Positions 11,501-23,299 of a stretch of DNA of 64,000 nucleotides are shown piece by piece. A model generated the notes under the pieces. It did not search any database. It was not told the origin of the DNA and worked only from the letters and a program-made list of their open reading frames with translations. The stretch comes from Anthonomus grandis grandis (lineage: Eukaryota > Arthropoda > Insecta > Coleoptera > Curculionidae), in assembly GCF_022605725.1 (NCBI RefSeq), contig NC_065554.1, forward strand, positions 13,659,100-13,723,099, read 5' to 3'. The stretch's first letter is position 1. Each line of letters starts with the position of its first letter. The translations under genes were made by a program, and so were the position numbers.

Positions 11501-14500
11501 TAAGGTACATACATGTTCACTGATTGTCCTGAGGAGCAACACGTTTTAAGGTATATATTCACTAGTTGTGCTGAGTCGCAAACGCCAGTATTCTATTTAA
11601 ATAATAATAAATTTTTTAAATGAAATGTAAATCATATTTTTAATTTAATGGAAAATTTCTTAAGTAACAGTAACTTAGTATTTAGCAGAAAAAGGGATGA
11701 GGTCATATATTTAAGTGTTGTGCCCCGTATGCTATTTAGTTTGATTTAAATTTTTTGTATGACTAAATCCTTCTCAGTCCTTCTATGAAACAGCTGTTAT
11801 ATTTTAATATTGTCTTTTTAAATCTTCAATTCTTAATTTGTATAGTATATATATCGTGTCTTAAAAAAGTCATATATGGACCCTCTTAATAATTCGTAGA
11901 TGCGTTCTTTTATCAGAAAGTGTCCTAAATAAAAATTATAGATCGCTTTCAGATCTACATTAGCAAGATAAATTTGCATATACAGGAACCATCAAAACAA
12001 TAGTAAAGACAAAAGTTACCAAAAGTAGGGTATGCGTTGAGGTAAGTATCCAGTGAAGATTTTCATCTGACTAATATCTGCAACTATGTCGATTTACTGG
12101 ACCATTAAGCAAAATGTCGATTTATCAGAAAAAATAATGTTTTTTAAAAAACAATTTTCTTCACATTTTTTATTATGATATTACACAATCCTAAGCGGCT
12201 GTTAAAATCATCTTCAAATAATTTCTGTACTAAGGTGACATTTCGAACCGATATAAAATAAGCGTTTGACTGGTTGTCAACGTGGCCTAATGTTAAATTT
12301 GGGTTTTCAACAAAATGTTGTAATATTTCTAAACTTTTTTGATCAATGCTTATAGTTTTTGGTTCCCTGTTCATTGGCGATCTTCACAACGTTAAGTTTA
12401 TTAAAATATCTGAATTAGTACAATGCAGTTTGTTAAAATCTTATCACTGTAGATTTCTAAATTGGTATGCGGTCTTGAAATATTGTATTCAAAATGTCTT
12501 GTGTTTATTAGTAAGACGGATCATAATCTCCAAATCCGGTTTTGAAATAGCATGGTTAGTATCTGGACCTTAATACTAACCCGTGAATAGGACAAATTAT
12601 ACAAATTTGTTCCTAGGACTTTGTTGAGGCTGAAGGGTCAGCCATATTTCCTAATCGAGTAGTCTCAAAATGATTGAGTCCTTTTTCGGGTTGTTGTCTC
12701 CTAGATTTTAATTGAGCTTGGTACATTTGTTTTAGAGAGATTTCACCGTATCTCATTTTTAAGGTACGCACCAGTACGTTGAAATTGAGCTAATCTACAG
12801 ATGATACAATTGTTAGTATTTCTGTAGCTTTTCCTCTAAGGCATAATTTAAGATTGATTGACTTTTCTTCGTTTATGTCAGCGATTTCCCCTAGCAGTCT
12901 CAAACTAATTCGAATAGATACTCCATGCTTCTTTGCCGTCGAATTTTGGTGGCTTTACTTTCATCATTGTTTTACGATTTACTTTCATCTCTAGTTCTTG
13001 TATCTTTTTTTGTACTTGTCCCAATTCTTTTTCCACTGTTGCTTCAAATTTAGTTCTTGTTTAATAGGGTGCCATTGATTAGAAAAGGGTTCTAATCAAT
13101 TGAGGCCCTATAGACTGTAAAATTTATAGATTGCGATGGTTCACGTACCTTTGGACGGTCTTACACCACAGCCTGCTGACTTAGCACGAAAAATATAAAA
13201 GTGATTGAATTAAATTACAAGTAAAAAGACTTACCTAGGGGTCAGTCAGGATCAGCATAACACAGGAGGTTTTTGCGGAAGGCAGCGCGAACACTGGTCG
13301 TAAAAATGGTTATTAACAGTAAGACGATCTAGTACCGAGTGTTTTTCACCCCGATTCTCCGCGTCAGTCTTTTCGGTACTTGCGTGTGACGTATTATTTA
13401 TGTATGTACCAGGTTTGTAGTAAAAGTAAATAATAGCAAGTAAGGAAATAATATAGGGAGAGGCGAGGAAATAAGGCAAATCTCAACATTCATTATGTAA
13501 AACAAAAAAATATTAACAGCAAGAAGCGATACTTTGAATGCACTTAAGAATATAACTTATAGAACTAAACTAAATCAAACTAAGTATTAAACTAATCAAT
13601 GAAGTGAAATTGAGGTGACGACATGAACAGAACAGTTCTTAATTTTTTTAATTTATCCCCAAATCTTCTCTAAGTTGTAAATCTTGTTCCTCTTGTTTTC
13701 TGTCTCATTTAAATTACTCCATTTTAAGATCATCTTTTAAATTCGGTAGGTTTTCTTTCATTGTTTTTATAATGTGTTCTTGTTTTCTGTTTCGATCTTC
13801 ATTTTCATTCCTTAGGTCGGATTTAATTGTCTTTATTAAATCATCCTATTTCTAATTTCATTCTTCTTGTTTCCAAACTTGTTCTTCTTGTTCTTTCCTC
13901 TGTTTGAGATTTTTTTCTTGTTCTACTTTCTGCTCGTCGAACTTCTTAAATAGCACCTCCATCAATTTCTTGGTCTTCATTTTGGCCTGACTTCTTGTTA
14001 AAGATATCCATTAAAATGGGTTTTCAAATAAGCAAGTCAAAGTAAGCAAGTATACACATTCTAGAAAATTTTAAATACAGATTTACAATAATAAAACCTA
14101 AATAACATAAATTGGGGCTAAAATGCGGCCTTCAAATATAAGAAACTACTTAAAAACTAGACAACATAGATCAAAATATTAGAGTATACGTAAGCAGAAC
14201 CCTAAATAAACCCTACTTATCAACTTTAAACACAGACTACGAAAGTACAAAAACTAGGAGACTAATTAACGTATTTACATTTCTATAATAATATTGTCAT
14301 CCAAACTAGACTGAATTTCGTTATTTAATTATTTTTGTATGCTTTTTATTTCTTATCCTTAATCCTTGTTAATTTTTAACTGTTACTCGTAGTTGCTAAT
14401 TAATTAATTATATTTTTCATCCATTACGATAAGTTTAGCGAGGATATCTGCATTGGTTTAATTCATTTTCATTTTTTGTAGATCAGTTTCAAAACGACGG

Positions 14501-16725
14501 TTCACTAGATTTATGTATCTTTTTAAACGCGGTTTTACTTAAATGCGTGCATATTCTAAGGTATAGCCTTTAGCAATTCTGACAGAAAATGACCTCTTTA
14601 TTACCATACACCTTTTTACGGTGCAATCTTCTAACTTCATTTGAATTCAGGAATATCTCGCACTTAAACAGCACTGCTTCCGGTTGGCATCCACCGAGAG
14701 GTACATAATATACTAAAACTGCGGTTACACTCAAAATTTTGACTAGCTATTTAGTACACAGGAAAAATAGGCACCCCAGACTATTTTTAATACGTTTAAA
14801 TTTTTATTTGAATAATTTTCACTAAAATGATTAACTTTAACCAACAACAATACAAACAAACAACTTCCAGCGATGCCTAATTTTTAACTCAAATGTTTAC
14901 ATTCAAAACTTAAAAATCGTTTCCAATTTTTCGCGAAAATCTTTAGTCCTAAATACAGGAGAGTAGTGAGCCTTTAAGTATCCTAAACATGGCAAACAAA
15001 AATTATTCTGCCATATTTTTGTGCCAAAATATTTTTTAAAAATCTACCTTAAAAAAAAATTTACCATGTTTAAAAATTTTATCCTAGTGTAAAAAACTAG
15101 TGTCATTCTTTTTGGGAAATTAATTCTCTATATAAATATATAAAAATATACCGCATATTTTATTTAGAATTATTTCAAATGATTTTCCGTTAATAACTTT
15201 ATCATGGGCCACCCAAAATATATTAAATGCCCTTCTGGAGTAGAATATTTAATATTTACCAAAAGAAAATAACAGTGTGTGGATTCATGTTAAGTGTTTA
15301 TGTTAATTTTTATAACCGTTATGTACGAGAGTTTTATATTGATTTTAGTACAAACCATGGAAGAGCTTTGATTCTAGATGGAATTATACAGTGTACCGAA
15401 TTCGATGAATTCTCTTACCAAGAAATGATTAGTTTTCTACCATTATGTGCACACAAAAACCCAAAAAATGTTTTAATTGTTGGAGGAGGAGATGGAGGAG
15501 TTGCAAGGGAAGTTGCAAAACATCCATCTGTTGAACAGTTTGTACAGGTATAAGTTACAATCTAGTTATAAAAATAAATAAACACATAACCCTGTATTTA
15601 TAATATAAAACTTAAATAGGTAGTCAATTTTTACTTTTAATAAATCTAAATTAAAAAATATATATTTTTTCTATCTAAAATCAAGGTACTTAGTTTTTAC
15701 TTTTTTAGGTTGAAATCGATGCAATGGTTATCGAACAAAGTAAAAAGTTTTTACCATTTATGGCCAAAGGATTTGAATCTCCGAAACTCACCCTTATTGT
15801 GGGAGATGGTTTCGAGTATATGAAGAATCACCAAAATAAATTTGACGTTATAATTACCGACTCATCAGACCCAATTGGCCCTGCAGTCAATTTATTTACA
15901 GAGAATTATTTTAAATTATTAAAAGATGCATTAAGACCAAATGGTATGTATTAAAAAGTTCACCTACCTCGTTTTTATCCTCTTTTTTCGATGGCTTTTT
16001 ATCTATTTGTCCACAACAGTCCATAGATTTTGCATTTATTATTTTAATTGTTTTTAATAAATTGATACACTCTGCATGCATAATTGAACCACAAAAAATA
16101 CATAAAAATCCATTACTGACAATTTTTTTACAACTTTTACACAACCGTTCATAAGGAGCTTTCGTAACATATGCGTCAGAGGTGGCCATTTTCCAGCTAA
16201 TACTGAAAGTTGCGACAATCCCTGTTTGATGGATGATCTCATGAAATATAAGTTTTCAATTTATGAGGGCACTGGCTTGAATGAATAGGGATAATAAATA
16301 TTAGCCATAATACTGGATTAAAAAAACGTGTACATTATTTTCCATGATATATTTGACCAAGATTAATTAATAATAAACTATACAATGTTATTGAAACCAT
16401 TTTTTTTAATTGCTTGTTTCTAGGTATAATTTGTTCTCAAGCTGGTACGTTATGGTCAGACTTACCACACGTAAAAGAAACAATTGAAAATTGTCAGAAA
16501 CATTTTCCGGTAGTGAAATATGCTGTTTCGAGTGTGCCATCTTATCCAAATGGACAAATTGGCTATCTGGTGGCTTCTCTGGATGAAACAGTAAACCTTA
16601 CTAAGCCAGTTCATACGTTTGCTAAAGAAAGCGTGGAAGAGTTACAACTGCGTTATTATAATGACAAAATACATGAAGCTGCTTTTGTACTACCGAATTG
16701 TTTTAATAAAGCATTGTGGAATTAA
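8570..16725 (+). CDS. SpdS: Spermidine synthase (putrescine aminopropyltransferase)
   Basis: Four coding exons join in phase: 8570-8700, 15349-15547, 15709-15943 and 16424-16725, giving 288 aa, a normal length for the animal enzyme. It transfers the aminopropyl group of decarboxylated S-adenosylmethionine to putrescine in the cytosolic polyamine pathway. The N-terminal β-domain has GWYSEMCELWPGQS, as in animal orthologues. The conserved DGIIQCTEFDEFSYQEM is at residues 54-70. The Rossmann nucleotide loop GGGDGG is at 89-94. The catalytic motif DSSDP is at 161-165. The C-terminal LRYYN and AAFVLP motifs are present. Intron 1 is 6.6 kb and contains transposon relics; introns 2 and 3 are 161 and 480 bp. 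AATAAA follows at 16766-16771. No stop or frameshift was found, so the gene is probably functional. Confidence 0.97.
9515..11205 (+). mobile_element. Mariner-type element with ~330-bp inverted ends and a deleted transposase
   Basis: The left arm (about 9515-9870) and right arm (about 10880-11205) are inverted copies of each other. They share CAATGTGCGATTTTCATAGA, the CATGAAAGCCTGTTAAAT block and AATTTTCCTA at the inner edges. The left arm has an extra ~38-bp insertion near its end. The outer right terminus reads ACACCCTGTA. Inside, the plus strand keeps the transposase N-terminus from 10081 (MFTTREKARCVLLFSEC, then ISIRKVAQTTNMSKSKVHKIL). It also keeps the C-terminus near 10545-10700 (NLDELRNN ... 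LRLHLCSEENGGHIQQQ, in shifted frames). The whole DDD catalytic core between them is missing, so this is an internally deleted, non-autonomous derivative. It sits in intron 1 of spermidine synthase, in sense orientation. Confidence 0.85.
11206..12099. other. Intron sequence, nothing recognised
   Basis: A short GC-richer patch at 11290-11420 (purine-rich GAGAGAAAGAGCG) stands out from AT-rich intron DNA, but it has no coding or RNA signature I recognise. Confidence 0.35.
12144..14010 (-). pseudogene. LTR-retrotransposon gag remnant
   Basis: Read on the minus strand, a gag-like N-terminus starts near 14010 (MDIFNKKSGQNEDQEIDGG) and runs into a charged, coiled-coil-like stretch to about 13640. 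After an unrelated-looking interval the capsid-type region appears. It has PPKFDGKEAWSIYSN near 12975-12915, GKATEILTIVSS near 12840, then MRYGEISLKQMYQAQLKSRR and a downstream GNMADPSA segment near 12640. These resemble Ty3/gypsy-type gag of insects. Stops interrupt it and no pol or paired LTR was identified. It lies antisense in intron 1 of spermidine synthase. The 13040-13500 interval may be a further insertion. Confidence 0.6.
14011..15348. other. End of spermidine synthase intron 1, nothing recognised
   Basis: AT-rich intron DNA. The open frame from 15227 into exon 2 is intronic before the acceptor AG at 15347-15348. Confidence 0.4.
15911..16250 (-). pseudogene. Zinc-binding N-terminal fragment, probably LINE ORF1
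   Basis: The frame starts at the ATG ending at 16189 and encodes a cysteine/histidine array: CKSCKKIVSNGFLCIFCG, MHAEC, then MDCCG. This is followed by a lysine-rich tail that runs out near 15960. The spacing resembles the PHD-like finger at the start of ORF1 in some CR1/Jockey-type LINEs of beetles. That link is from memory and is tentative. It lies antisense within the 480-bp intron 3 of spermidine synthase. Only a 5' fragment is present, unusual because LINE copies normally keep the 3' end. A small independent gene is the alternative. Confidence 0.4.
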
Positions 16726-17819
16726 TTTGTTTTATTTATTTGCCTTTTTGGATGCCTAGTCGTAAAATAAATTGTACAAGATACTTTTATTGACTCTCTT
16801 TACAAAATAGTTTCAATAATAAATTAAATGAGTAGGTAGATTATGCAACAGTATTCATTACATAATGGCAAAAAAGAAGTACTTAGCCAATAATTTAACT
16901 AAGCCTCTCAGTGCTGTCAATTTAAACATTAAAAATGATACCCGCTATGCTCCGGATGCCCGCTAATTGATGGTACATAACCAATTAAAGCATTTAAACC
17001 CACCGTTCTTTTAAAAGGACAATGTAAATCTACTCATTTTATAAACGCACGTGCACCATGATATAGATGGCGCAAATAAAACCTGACTACCTGTACCACA
17101 TGTATGAAGCTTATATGGTGAAAATCGGAATCGTTTGTCGGCCATCTTGCTTGGCATAATTGACAGAGAGCTGACAGATAGTTGTTGACATTGATTGATA
17201 GAATATCATTTGTCATTTTCATACCATTTGAGTTTGCTTTTCATTTCAATGAATGCTGGAAGCGTGGGTTGGTTGTTATTTTAAGTTCATGACTTTTTTT
17301 TCTAAAAAGTTCTCTTTCAATATTGGGAGTAATGTTTTAATTGATTTGCAGCAAGCAATTCCAGATTTTTGGTAAGAAAATGTGATTTTATTTATTACCA
17401 ATATGTTTCACTTTTTAAATGTTTAATTTTTAACTTCATTTTTATAAATACATATTACAAAATATCTTGCCCATTGTTTTATTTCCATTTTGTAATTGGT
17501 GATATCGATGGTGTGTTTCCATATGTAGCTATTTACAAAATAAAGTTTAATAGGCTATATCAATCAAATCTAAAACACATTTTAATAAAACTGATCTTTC
17601 CACATAAATAATAACTAATTTAAGCAGGAAAAATGCAGATAGCCATATTTGGCACATAATGCCGGTATGGTAAATATACATAATGCATATTTGGCAGTAA
17701 TGCAAAGTTGTAGTGATGCGAAAAGCTATAGACTTAAAGAACTAATTCTAAACATAATAATGAAAAATAAAAATAATTATTAATAACATTATTGTAAAAA
17801 AAAGTCTTCGCCCTCAAGG
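16726..17819. other. Intergenic with two repeat fragments
   Basis: AATAAA at 16766 ends spermidine synthase. About 16890-16980 matches 28020-28090 (TCCGCTAATTGAT block). At 16995-17020 the sequence CCACCGTTCTTTTAAAAGGAC resembles the inverted ends of the piggyBac relic at 20.6-21.9 kb. A short exon-like stretch with a donor GTAAGA at about 17372 was noted, but no gene could be built from it. Confidence 0.35.
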
Positions 17820-19880
17820 TCATTTACATCTGGAACCACCAATTTCCTCGTGTAAGGGTTTGAGACATTTTTCCATGGAAGCAACTGTCACTCGTCTTCT
17901 TCTGTGTGGAAGAATCATTATAATGTGAAAATCTTCATCAAAATCTGTTTTAATTTTCATTGTAAAAGGGAATGCCTTTTCATACCTAATCCACTTTATA
18001 TGATGCCAATTAACCACATTCCCATTTTGATCCTTGTTTCGGTTGATCATAATTAGCTTTGCCAGGGTTTTCCAGTCAACAAAAGCTATGCCTTTTTTAT
18101 GAAAAACTTCGTACTTAGGGTCATTTTTTTTTGCATTTCGAGCAATGGTTACCCATTCATGCGGCAAATAAACTGGGACATTTTTGGATGCAATTTCAAT
18201 TCTTGCGTGCATTGAATCGCATTCCATTTGGCTGTGTCCTGAAACCAGGAATTTTTGGTCAATGACCTCTATCGGTAAAACTTGTAAGGCATAAATAAAC
18301 ATAGCGGCAACAAATTGATTTTTATTTTGGCCTCCACTTGTGTCACTAAAGAGCCTTACATTTTGAGTGGATGTAGAAAGACTTTTGAGGTGGTGGAATA
18401 AACAAGATGCTATATTGCATGGGCCACGTGAACCTTCTACTTCAGACCACATGTAGCATTTTCCAGAATTATCTCCATAGTTAAAAATAGTGAAATTCTA
18501 TGTGACTAACTTCGTCTTGTAAAAAAGAATGGGGTTAGTGGGATCTGTTGGCACATACAATATTTGTTGCAAATCAAAGTTGGGGGAATGTATTTCTTTA
18601 GGATTTTCCTTTGCTGCATCCTTATCCAAATTTTTTTCCTGTCTGGCTCTTTCTTTATTTTTAATGTGATCTTCATAGTTTTGCAGCAAATTTACTCTGA
18701 TTTCCGTGTTAGCAGATTCATACGCTGTACATGTTGGACATTAATCCTTTCGAGGCTTATGGAATGATAAATAGAAAAATATGGCGATAGAATGACTCCT
18801 TTAAACATTCCATATTTTCTTTGGCACTTCTTGGTATAACCTGTGCATCTGGTTTAGGTTCAATTTTGGATCCAAGTACATTTTTTTGAGTCTTTTCTGC
18901 AGTAATGAGAAGAGACTGTAGGAAATTTCTGAATATGTTGTTTTAAAAAATTTACTGCATCTTCTGATATTTTAGAGGTACCATAACCGCCTCTCTTATC
19001 TTTTTCTGTGGTGTTACTATTTGGGACAAGTTTTTTAATGGCAAAATTCAGACATCTCTTTTTAACACCAAGGGTATTAAGTAGCATTGTTCTATATACA
19101 TTTATTCTAGAATCCGTAATGCACAGATAAAATTTCATAGATTTGGATCTTCTTAAGTTGTTAGTGCTAGTTGTTCTTCTTTTACAATCGATAACCTCTA
19201 CCAAATTATTTAGGAAATCTCGTTGCCTATCAACATTTGCAAGATTCCAAAATGATGTAAAAATATTTTTCCTTTCTTCCTGGCTAATACGAGTTTTGCA
19301 TTTAATCCTAAATTGAAAAAAAAAATTATGATCTACGTTTAAAGAAGTATCAATCTTATTCCTACCTGAATAGTTGCATGGTTCACCTAAGAACCTGCCT
19401 GGAACGTGATTTCGTTTTGAGTTTATATATGAAAGCCCCGAATTCTTATTGTCTCTGCGAACATTTTTTTTCCAAAAAGTGGGACATCTTTTCTTTTTAT
19501 TTTTTGGCTCAACTGACGTATCTTTTGGTATTTGATTAGTATTTCTAAGTACTACGTGATTGTCTAAGCCACCATCATCTAAAAAAATTATAATTAACAC
19601 CAAGAGTCATTACTGTTCTTATTAACTTACCTGATTGGTCACTTGGAAGATTGTCTGCATCTTTAATGGAGTCATCTGAACCAAAACGTTCTTCGTCAAG
19701 TTCTGCTAAAAAATCATAAATAAGAATAATAATAGAATAAACTAAATTAATGAAGAATAAGAAATATTAAAAAACAATATTACTATTATTTATAAAGATA
19801 ATTCTCATATTATTACTGATTTTATTTACCGTTAACTGATTGGCTGGTGGATTCGGGTTCTTCAGCAAAACTGTATTTGA
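17820..19880 (-). pseudogene. Multi-exon GGQNKN-family gene, inactivated
   Basis: On the minus strand three small exons (ending 19830; 19705-19631; from 19578) join in phase 1 and lead into a long frame. This frame contains RCPTFWKKNVRRDNKNSGLS and GRFLGEPCNYS, then KCKTRISQEERKNIF and QRDFL. A further stretch SSHYCRKDSKK follows. Similarity continues past a frameshift near 18880 and stops near 18800 and 18735 into a CPTC cysteine motif. It then runs through FDLQQILYVP (about 18570). After a TAG at 18498-18500 comes NFTIFN and a 210-aa frame with FSDTSGGQNKN, SGHSQMECDSMHARIE and a basic C-terminus. I recognise this as a widely amplified arthropod protein type (DUF7869-like, from memory). The spaced Asp/His residues suggest an RNase-H-like nuclease or transposase, which is inference. 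A candidate intron at 19308-19365 is out of phase by one base. Confidence 0.65.
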
Positions 19881-20640
19881 ATCAGAGTGGTGTATCAGTA
19901 TCAGTATCAGTATTTGATTAAGATTTTCTAAAAAGACATTTTTATAATTACAACTCTAAAAAACAATATCTTTTAACAAAAATTTTAATTTCTTAGGAAA
20001 AGGTAGTTGTACTGTTGTACCTACGTATTGTAAAAATAACATTATTACGTTAATAATAATTGATATTGACAAACAAAACTCTAAAATCGCTTTAGCACCA
20101 TCACACACACTCATAAAATAGATAGATATAGATTTACGATTGATTTTTTTTGTATTTTATTTGGAACCAAACCATCGAAATAATAGGATTATCGGATTAA
20201 ATGAAATTTGATTTCCCGCCTTAATTTGACCACGCCTTTCTACCATTTTGATTGGTCCAATTAGGCACGTCAAACTGCCAAGTTAGTTAAAATAGTTTCC
20301 GTTGCCAAGCGAGAGGACGCTAGCTAATTTGTCAGAGGAATTTCTATCAGTTTGTATGCACCCATCACTTCTCTATATTTTTGTGTTTTGTAACCTGTAC
20401 TATTCCGAAACAGCCAGCGTCCCAGCGAGGCGGCATTAGCAATTGCTTTAGTTAGGAACTGACTCTCTTACTCTTTTTGGTGTTATTTCATAGCAACTTG
20501 CAATGGATAATTGAAGGTAACGTGAGGATTTGGTGTTACCCGTGGCATTAAATATAATTTTTAAGTTTTTATACATTATTTATATAGTAAATTTTTTTTT
20601 TCGCAATTTAAATACAAAATCTTACTTTTTTGTAATTTTT
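19881..20640. other. Intergenic; short TATCAG repeat, otherwise nothing recognised
   Basis: A short (TATCAG)n run is at about 19893-19912, next to the 5' end of the GGQNKN pseudogene. A GC-richer patch at 20330-20530 looks promoter-like but no coding exon follows. Confidence 0.3.
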
Positions 20641-21850
20641 TATTTAGTATGTGGTTAAAGGTACGCAGTCCTTTTGAAAGGACGGTTGGTTTATATAATA
20701 CTTGTTATTATTATTTATTTTGTTTTTTAGTTATTGGAAAAAGCCTCTTTTGGCTAAATTACTTGAACTCATTGAGCAAGACAAAGATGCTGATGTTCCA
20801 GAAATTTTACCAATTTTCTCGCCTGAAAATGCCAACGATGGCATGACACTGGAGTATATTTAGGGGATAAAAAGGGAGTGGATATAAATAACCTGCCAGG
20901 GACTCAGCTGAGAGGGAAAGCGGAGATATATAAAACAGATAGAAGATTGGGATAGTGATGCCGAAAATGGAAAACCTCTTTAGGTCTTTGTAGAGCGAAA
21001 ACCAAAACTAATAAAAATGTTTGACTAGCAAGATGAGGATTTGGAATGATCCACTTTTCCAAAATGGTAAACAGTTGAGGTTATTCGTAACAATCTTTGA
21101 CTTACAAGTACGTTCATATTACGATCTAAATATCATAAACCAAATTCTGTATTTAACTCAGTATAACTGTGCAGGAAATATAGTGCTGAGTGAAATCTAT
21201 TGCTTCATTAATGTTCTGTTACTTACTGAGTATTTACCATTACCTCGAAAAAAATATTTTGGCAAAACAGCAGTGATGCGCATATTAAAATGGTAGTGAT
21301 GCAATATTATGTAATAGAATTTAATATGACTAATATTTACTGCAATGATGTCACGTAATGTCATGACTTATATGAAGTTTTTTTAAGTTTCAGTAATGTG
21401 GTGACACTAGTTCTCTCAGTGCTTCCGCTAAATAAAGTAAAAAGATATTTTCAAACAGAAAAAAATATATCCATGTAGCCTAATCAACCTAATCTGCTAA
21501 AATTCTGCGACAAACATATGGGTTGTGTGGAAAGATGGTAACGGCAAAATGGATCACTTAGATTGTCGATTGCCAGTAACATCAGAGTTGTTGGAAATAT
21601 ATAGGCGAAGTGGAAATGTTAAAAGAGAACCCTTAAAACCCTTAGAAATGTGCATGCATTTCCTCGCTATGATCAGAATGATCATTAAGTTTTATATATC
21701 CAAAACTAATGACGCTGTCGTTTTGTAAATTATTAACTTAATCGTAATATACTGTTTTCTTGAAAATAAAGTTTATATTTTTTGAAGGTTGTTATTTACA
21801 AAAAGTAGTATATGAACCTACCGCTCATTTAAAAGGACGCCCTATATAAT
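20640..21850 (+). mobile_element. piggyBac-type element, internally deleted
   Basis: Matching inverted sequences lie at about 20665-20695 (GTCCTTTTGAAAGGACGGTT) and 21815-21845 (inverse, CCGCTCATTTAAAAGGAC). Inside, fragments of a piggyBac transposase are readable on the plus strand. They include an acidic N-terminus (LAKLLELIEQDKDADVPEIL), INNLPGTQLRGKAE near 20900, and the start of the transposase domain at 21021-21296 (WNDPLFQNGK ... INVLLLTEYLPLPRKKYFG). A C-terminal CDKHMGCVERW motif follows near 21505. The catalytic Asp region between 21300 and 21490 is absent and frames are broken. A third copy of the terminal sequence sits alone at 16995-17020. Confidence 0.65.
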
Positions 21851-22330
21851 GCTTATCTAAAAATTATACTATTCTACTTAAAAATAATTTGCCAAAAAAT
21901 TATGTATTTAATCAAAAAAGTTTCAGGGTTATATGTGGGTTAAGCTCAGTTCAGCAAAAACCATTAAACCCACAAAAAGTGCTTTTAAAAAATACAATTT
22001 AAGTTAAAATATGATAATAAAAATATTTAATGCTCATGACTTAATGTTTAATAAATTAATAAGGTAAATTGTTAATTTTTTCTAAAAATTATATTTTTAC
22101 ATTTTGAAGCATCTCAATTGATTTTATTACGAAGGAGTTTATTGGCTTTTTAAGACATCATTTGTTTACATTTAATGCTCTGGAAATATAATCGATTACA
22201 CTTGGAGTATAGTCGTAAGAATAATAAACATTATTTTATTCACCAAGGAGTAAATTGTTAAGCTACAATCTTTTGGAGTAATATAAAATGGGTTAATAAA
22301 GTTGCCTGCACCAATATTCTATTTTGCTCT
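21851..22330 (+). repeat. Dispersed repeat shared with 28010-28400
   Basis: The order of blocks ACCCACAAAAAG, AATTAATAAGGTTAATTG-like, TTATTGGCTTT and TTTGCACT/TTTAATGCTC is the same in both copies, in the same orientation, with moderate divergence. Part of the family (TCCGCTAATTGAT) also appears at about 16900-16980. No coding capacity is visible; it may be a SINE-like or non-autonomous DNA element. Confidence 0.5.
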
Positions 22331-22857
22331 ATATTTGTTAAAGGTGCCGCTTAAAAGCTCAGCCAGCTGCACCTTAGATGATAAAATAAACCGCAAAATA
22401 GATTATCGTTGACGACAACTATATATCAATGTTAAACCAGGATATAACTTAAAAGCCAGGATTTTTTGCTACGACAAAATAGTATTAACAATCGACTATT
22501 ATTTCATTATTCGTCATTAATTGTTTATTAGTACAACAGAACTTATGCAGGGGTCAAGTGAAAAATCCCAAAAAAATTATTAACTTAATATTTATTTTTT
22601 CTTAGATATTTAAAAAGACCATTTGTCTTTTCTTACGGCGTGACCAAAAGACTTGTGGTAAACATATTTAATTAAAATATTTCTTTGTTAGGAATTTATA
22701 AAGAGAAATCACTGGTTAAACCCATTATGATCGGGCAATACTCAATAGTATTAATTACATTTTGACTATTTGATAAATACTGAATAGTCGACGGGAACTG
22801 AACTTAAAAATTTATAGAACAAACAATCATGAAATAACATTTTAGTAACTGTAACGC

Positions 22858-23178
22858 TTGGACATGCTAAACATTTATGTCCACTTTAAATTTAGTGGAG
22901 CAGGTTTTACGTATTTTATCAAATTAAAAATAATAGCATATTTGGAAAATAACTCACGAAGTAACAAATATAAAATAAACATCGAAAAAAATACATCATA
23001 CAAGAACCATCAAACATTTCTTGAAAAAAAATCCAATAAATTAAATCATTTTAAAAAAATGAACTTTCAAAAAGTATTCAGGATAAATCCAAATACTGGT
23101 AAGGCAGAAACTAATTATTCAATGCTTTATAAGCGAAATCGTAAAACTGCAGTCAAAAAAAAATCAAATAAATTTTGA
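22858..23178 (+). other. Unrecognised lysine-rich 106-aa open frame
   Basis: The frame is rich in Lys and Asn, as expected of translated AT-rich DNA, but its last third (VFRINPNTGKAETNYSMLYK) has a more protein-like composition. No splice or promoter context supports it and no family is recognised. The sequence from 22331 to 22857 holds nothing else. Confidence 0.15.
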
Positions 23179-23299
23179 CAGATTGTCTAAAAAGTTATTT
23201 ATCTTTATTCTATGAATTGAAGTAATTTGAAATAGTAGGGTTATGTTTGCTTAAAAAAAAATTCAGTATAAAACAGTTTGTCTTTATCAAAAAAAGGAT

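Noticed and set aside
15227..15348. Upstream part of the open frame that continues into spermidine synthase exon 2
   Set aside because: The acceptor AG at 15347-15348 and the in-phase junction with exon 1 show this part is intron.
17246..17375. Possible first exon (ATG near 17250, donor GTAAGA near 17372)
   Set aside because: The frame has a stop, and no downstream exon in phase was found before the GGQNKN pseudogene.
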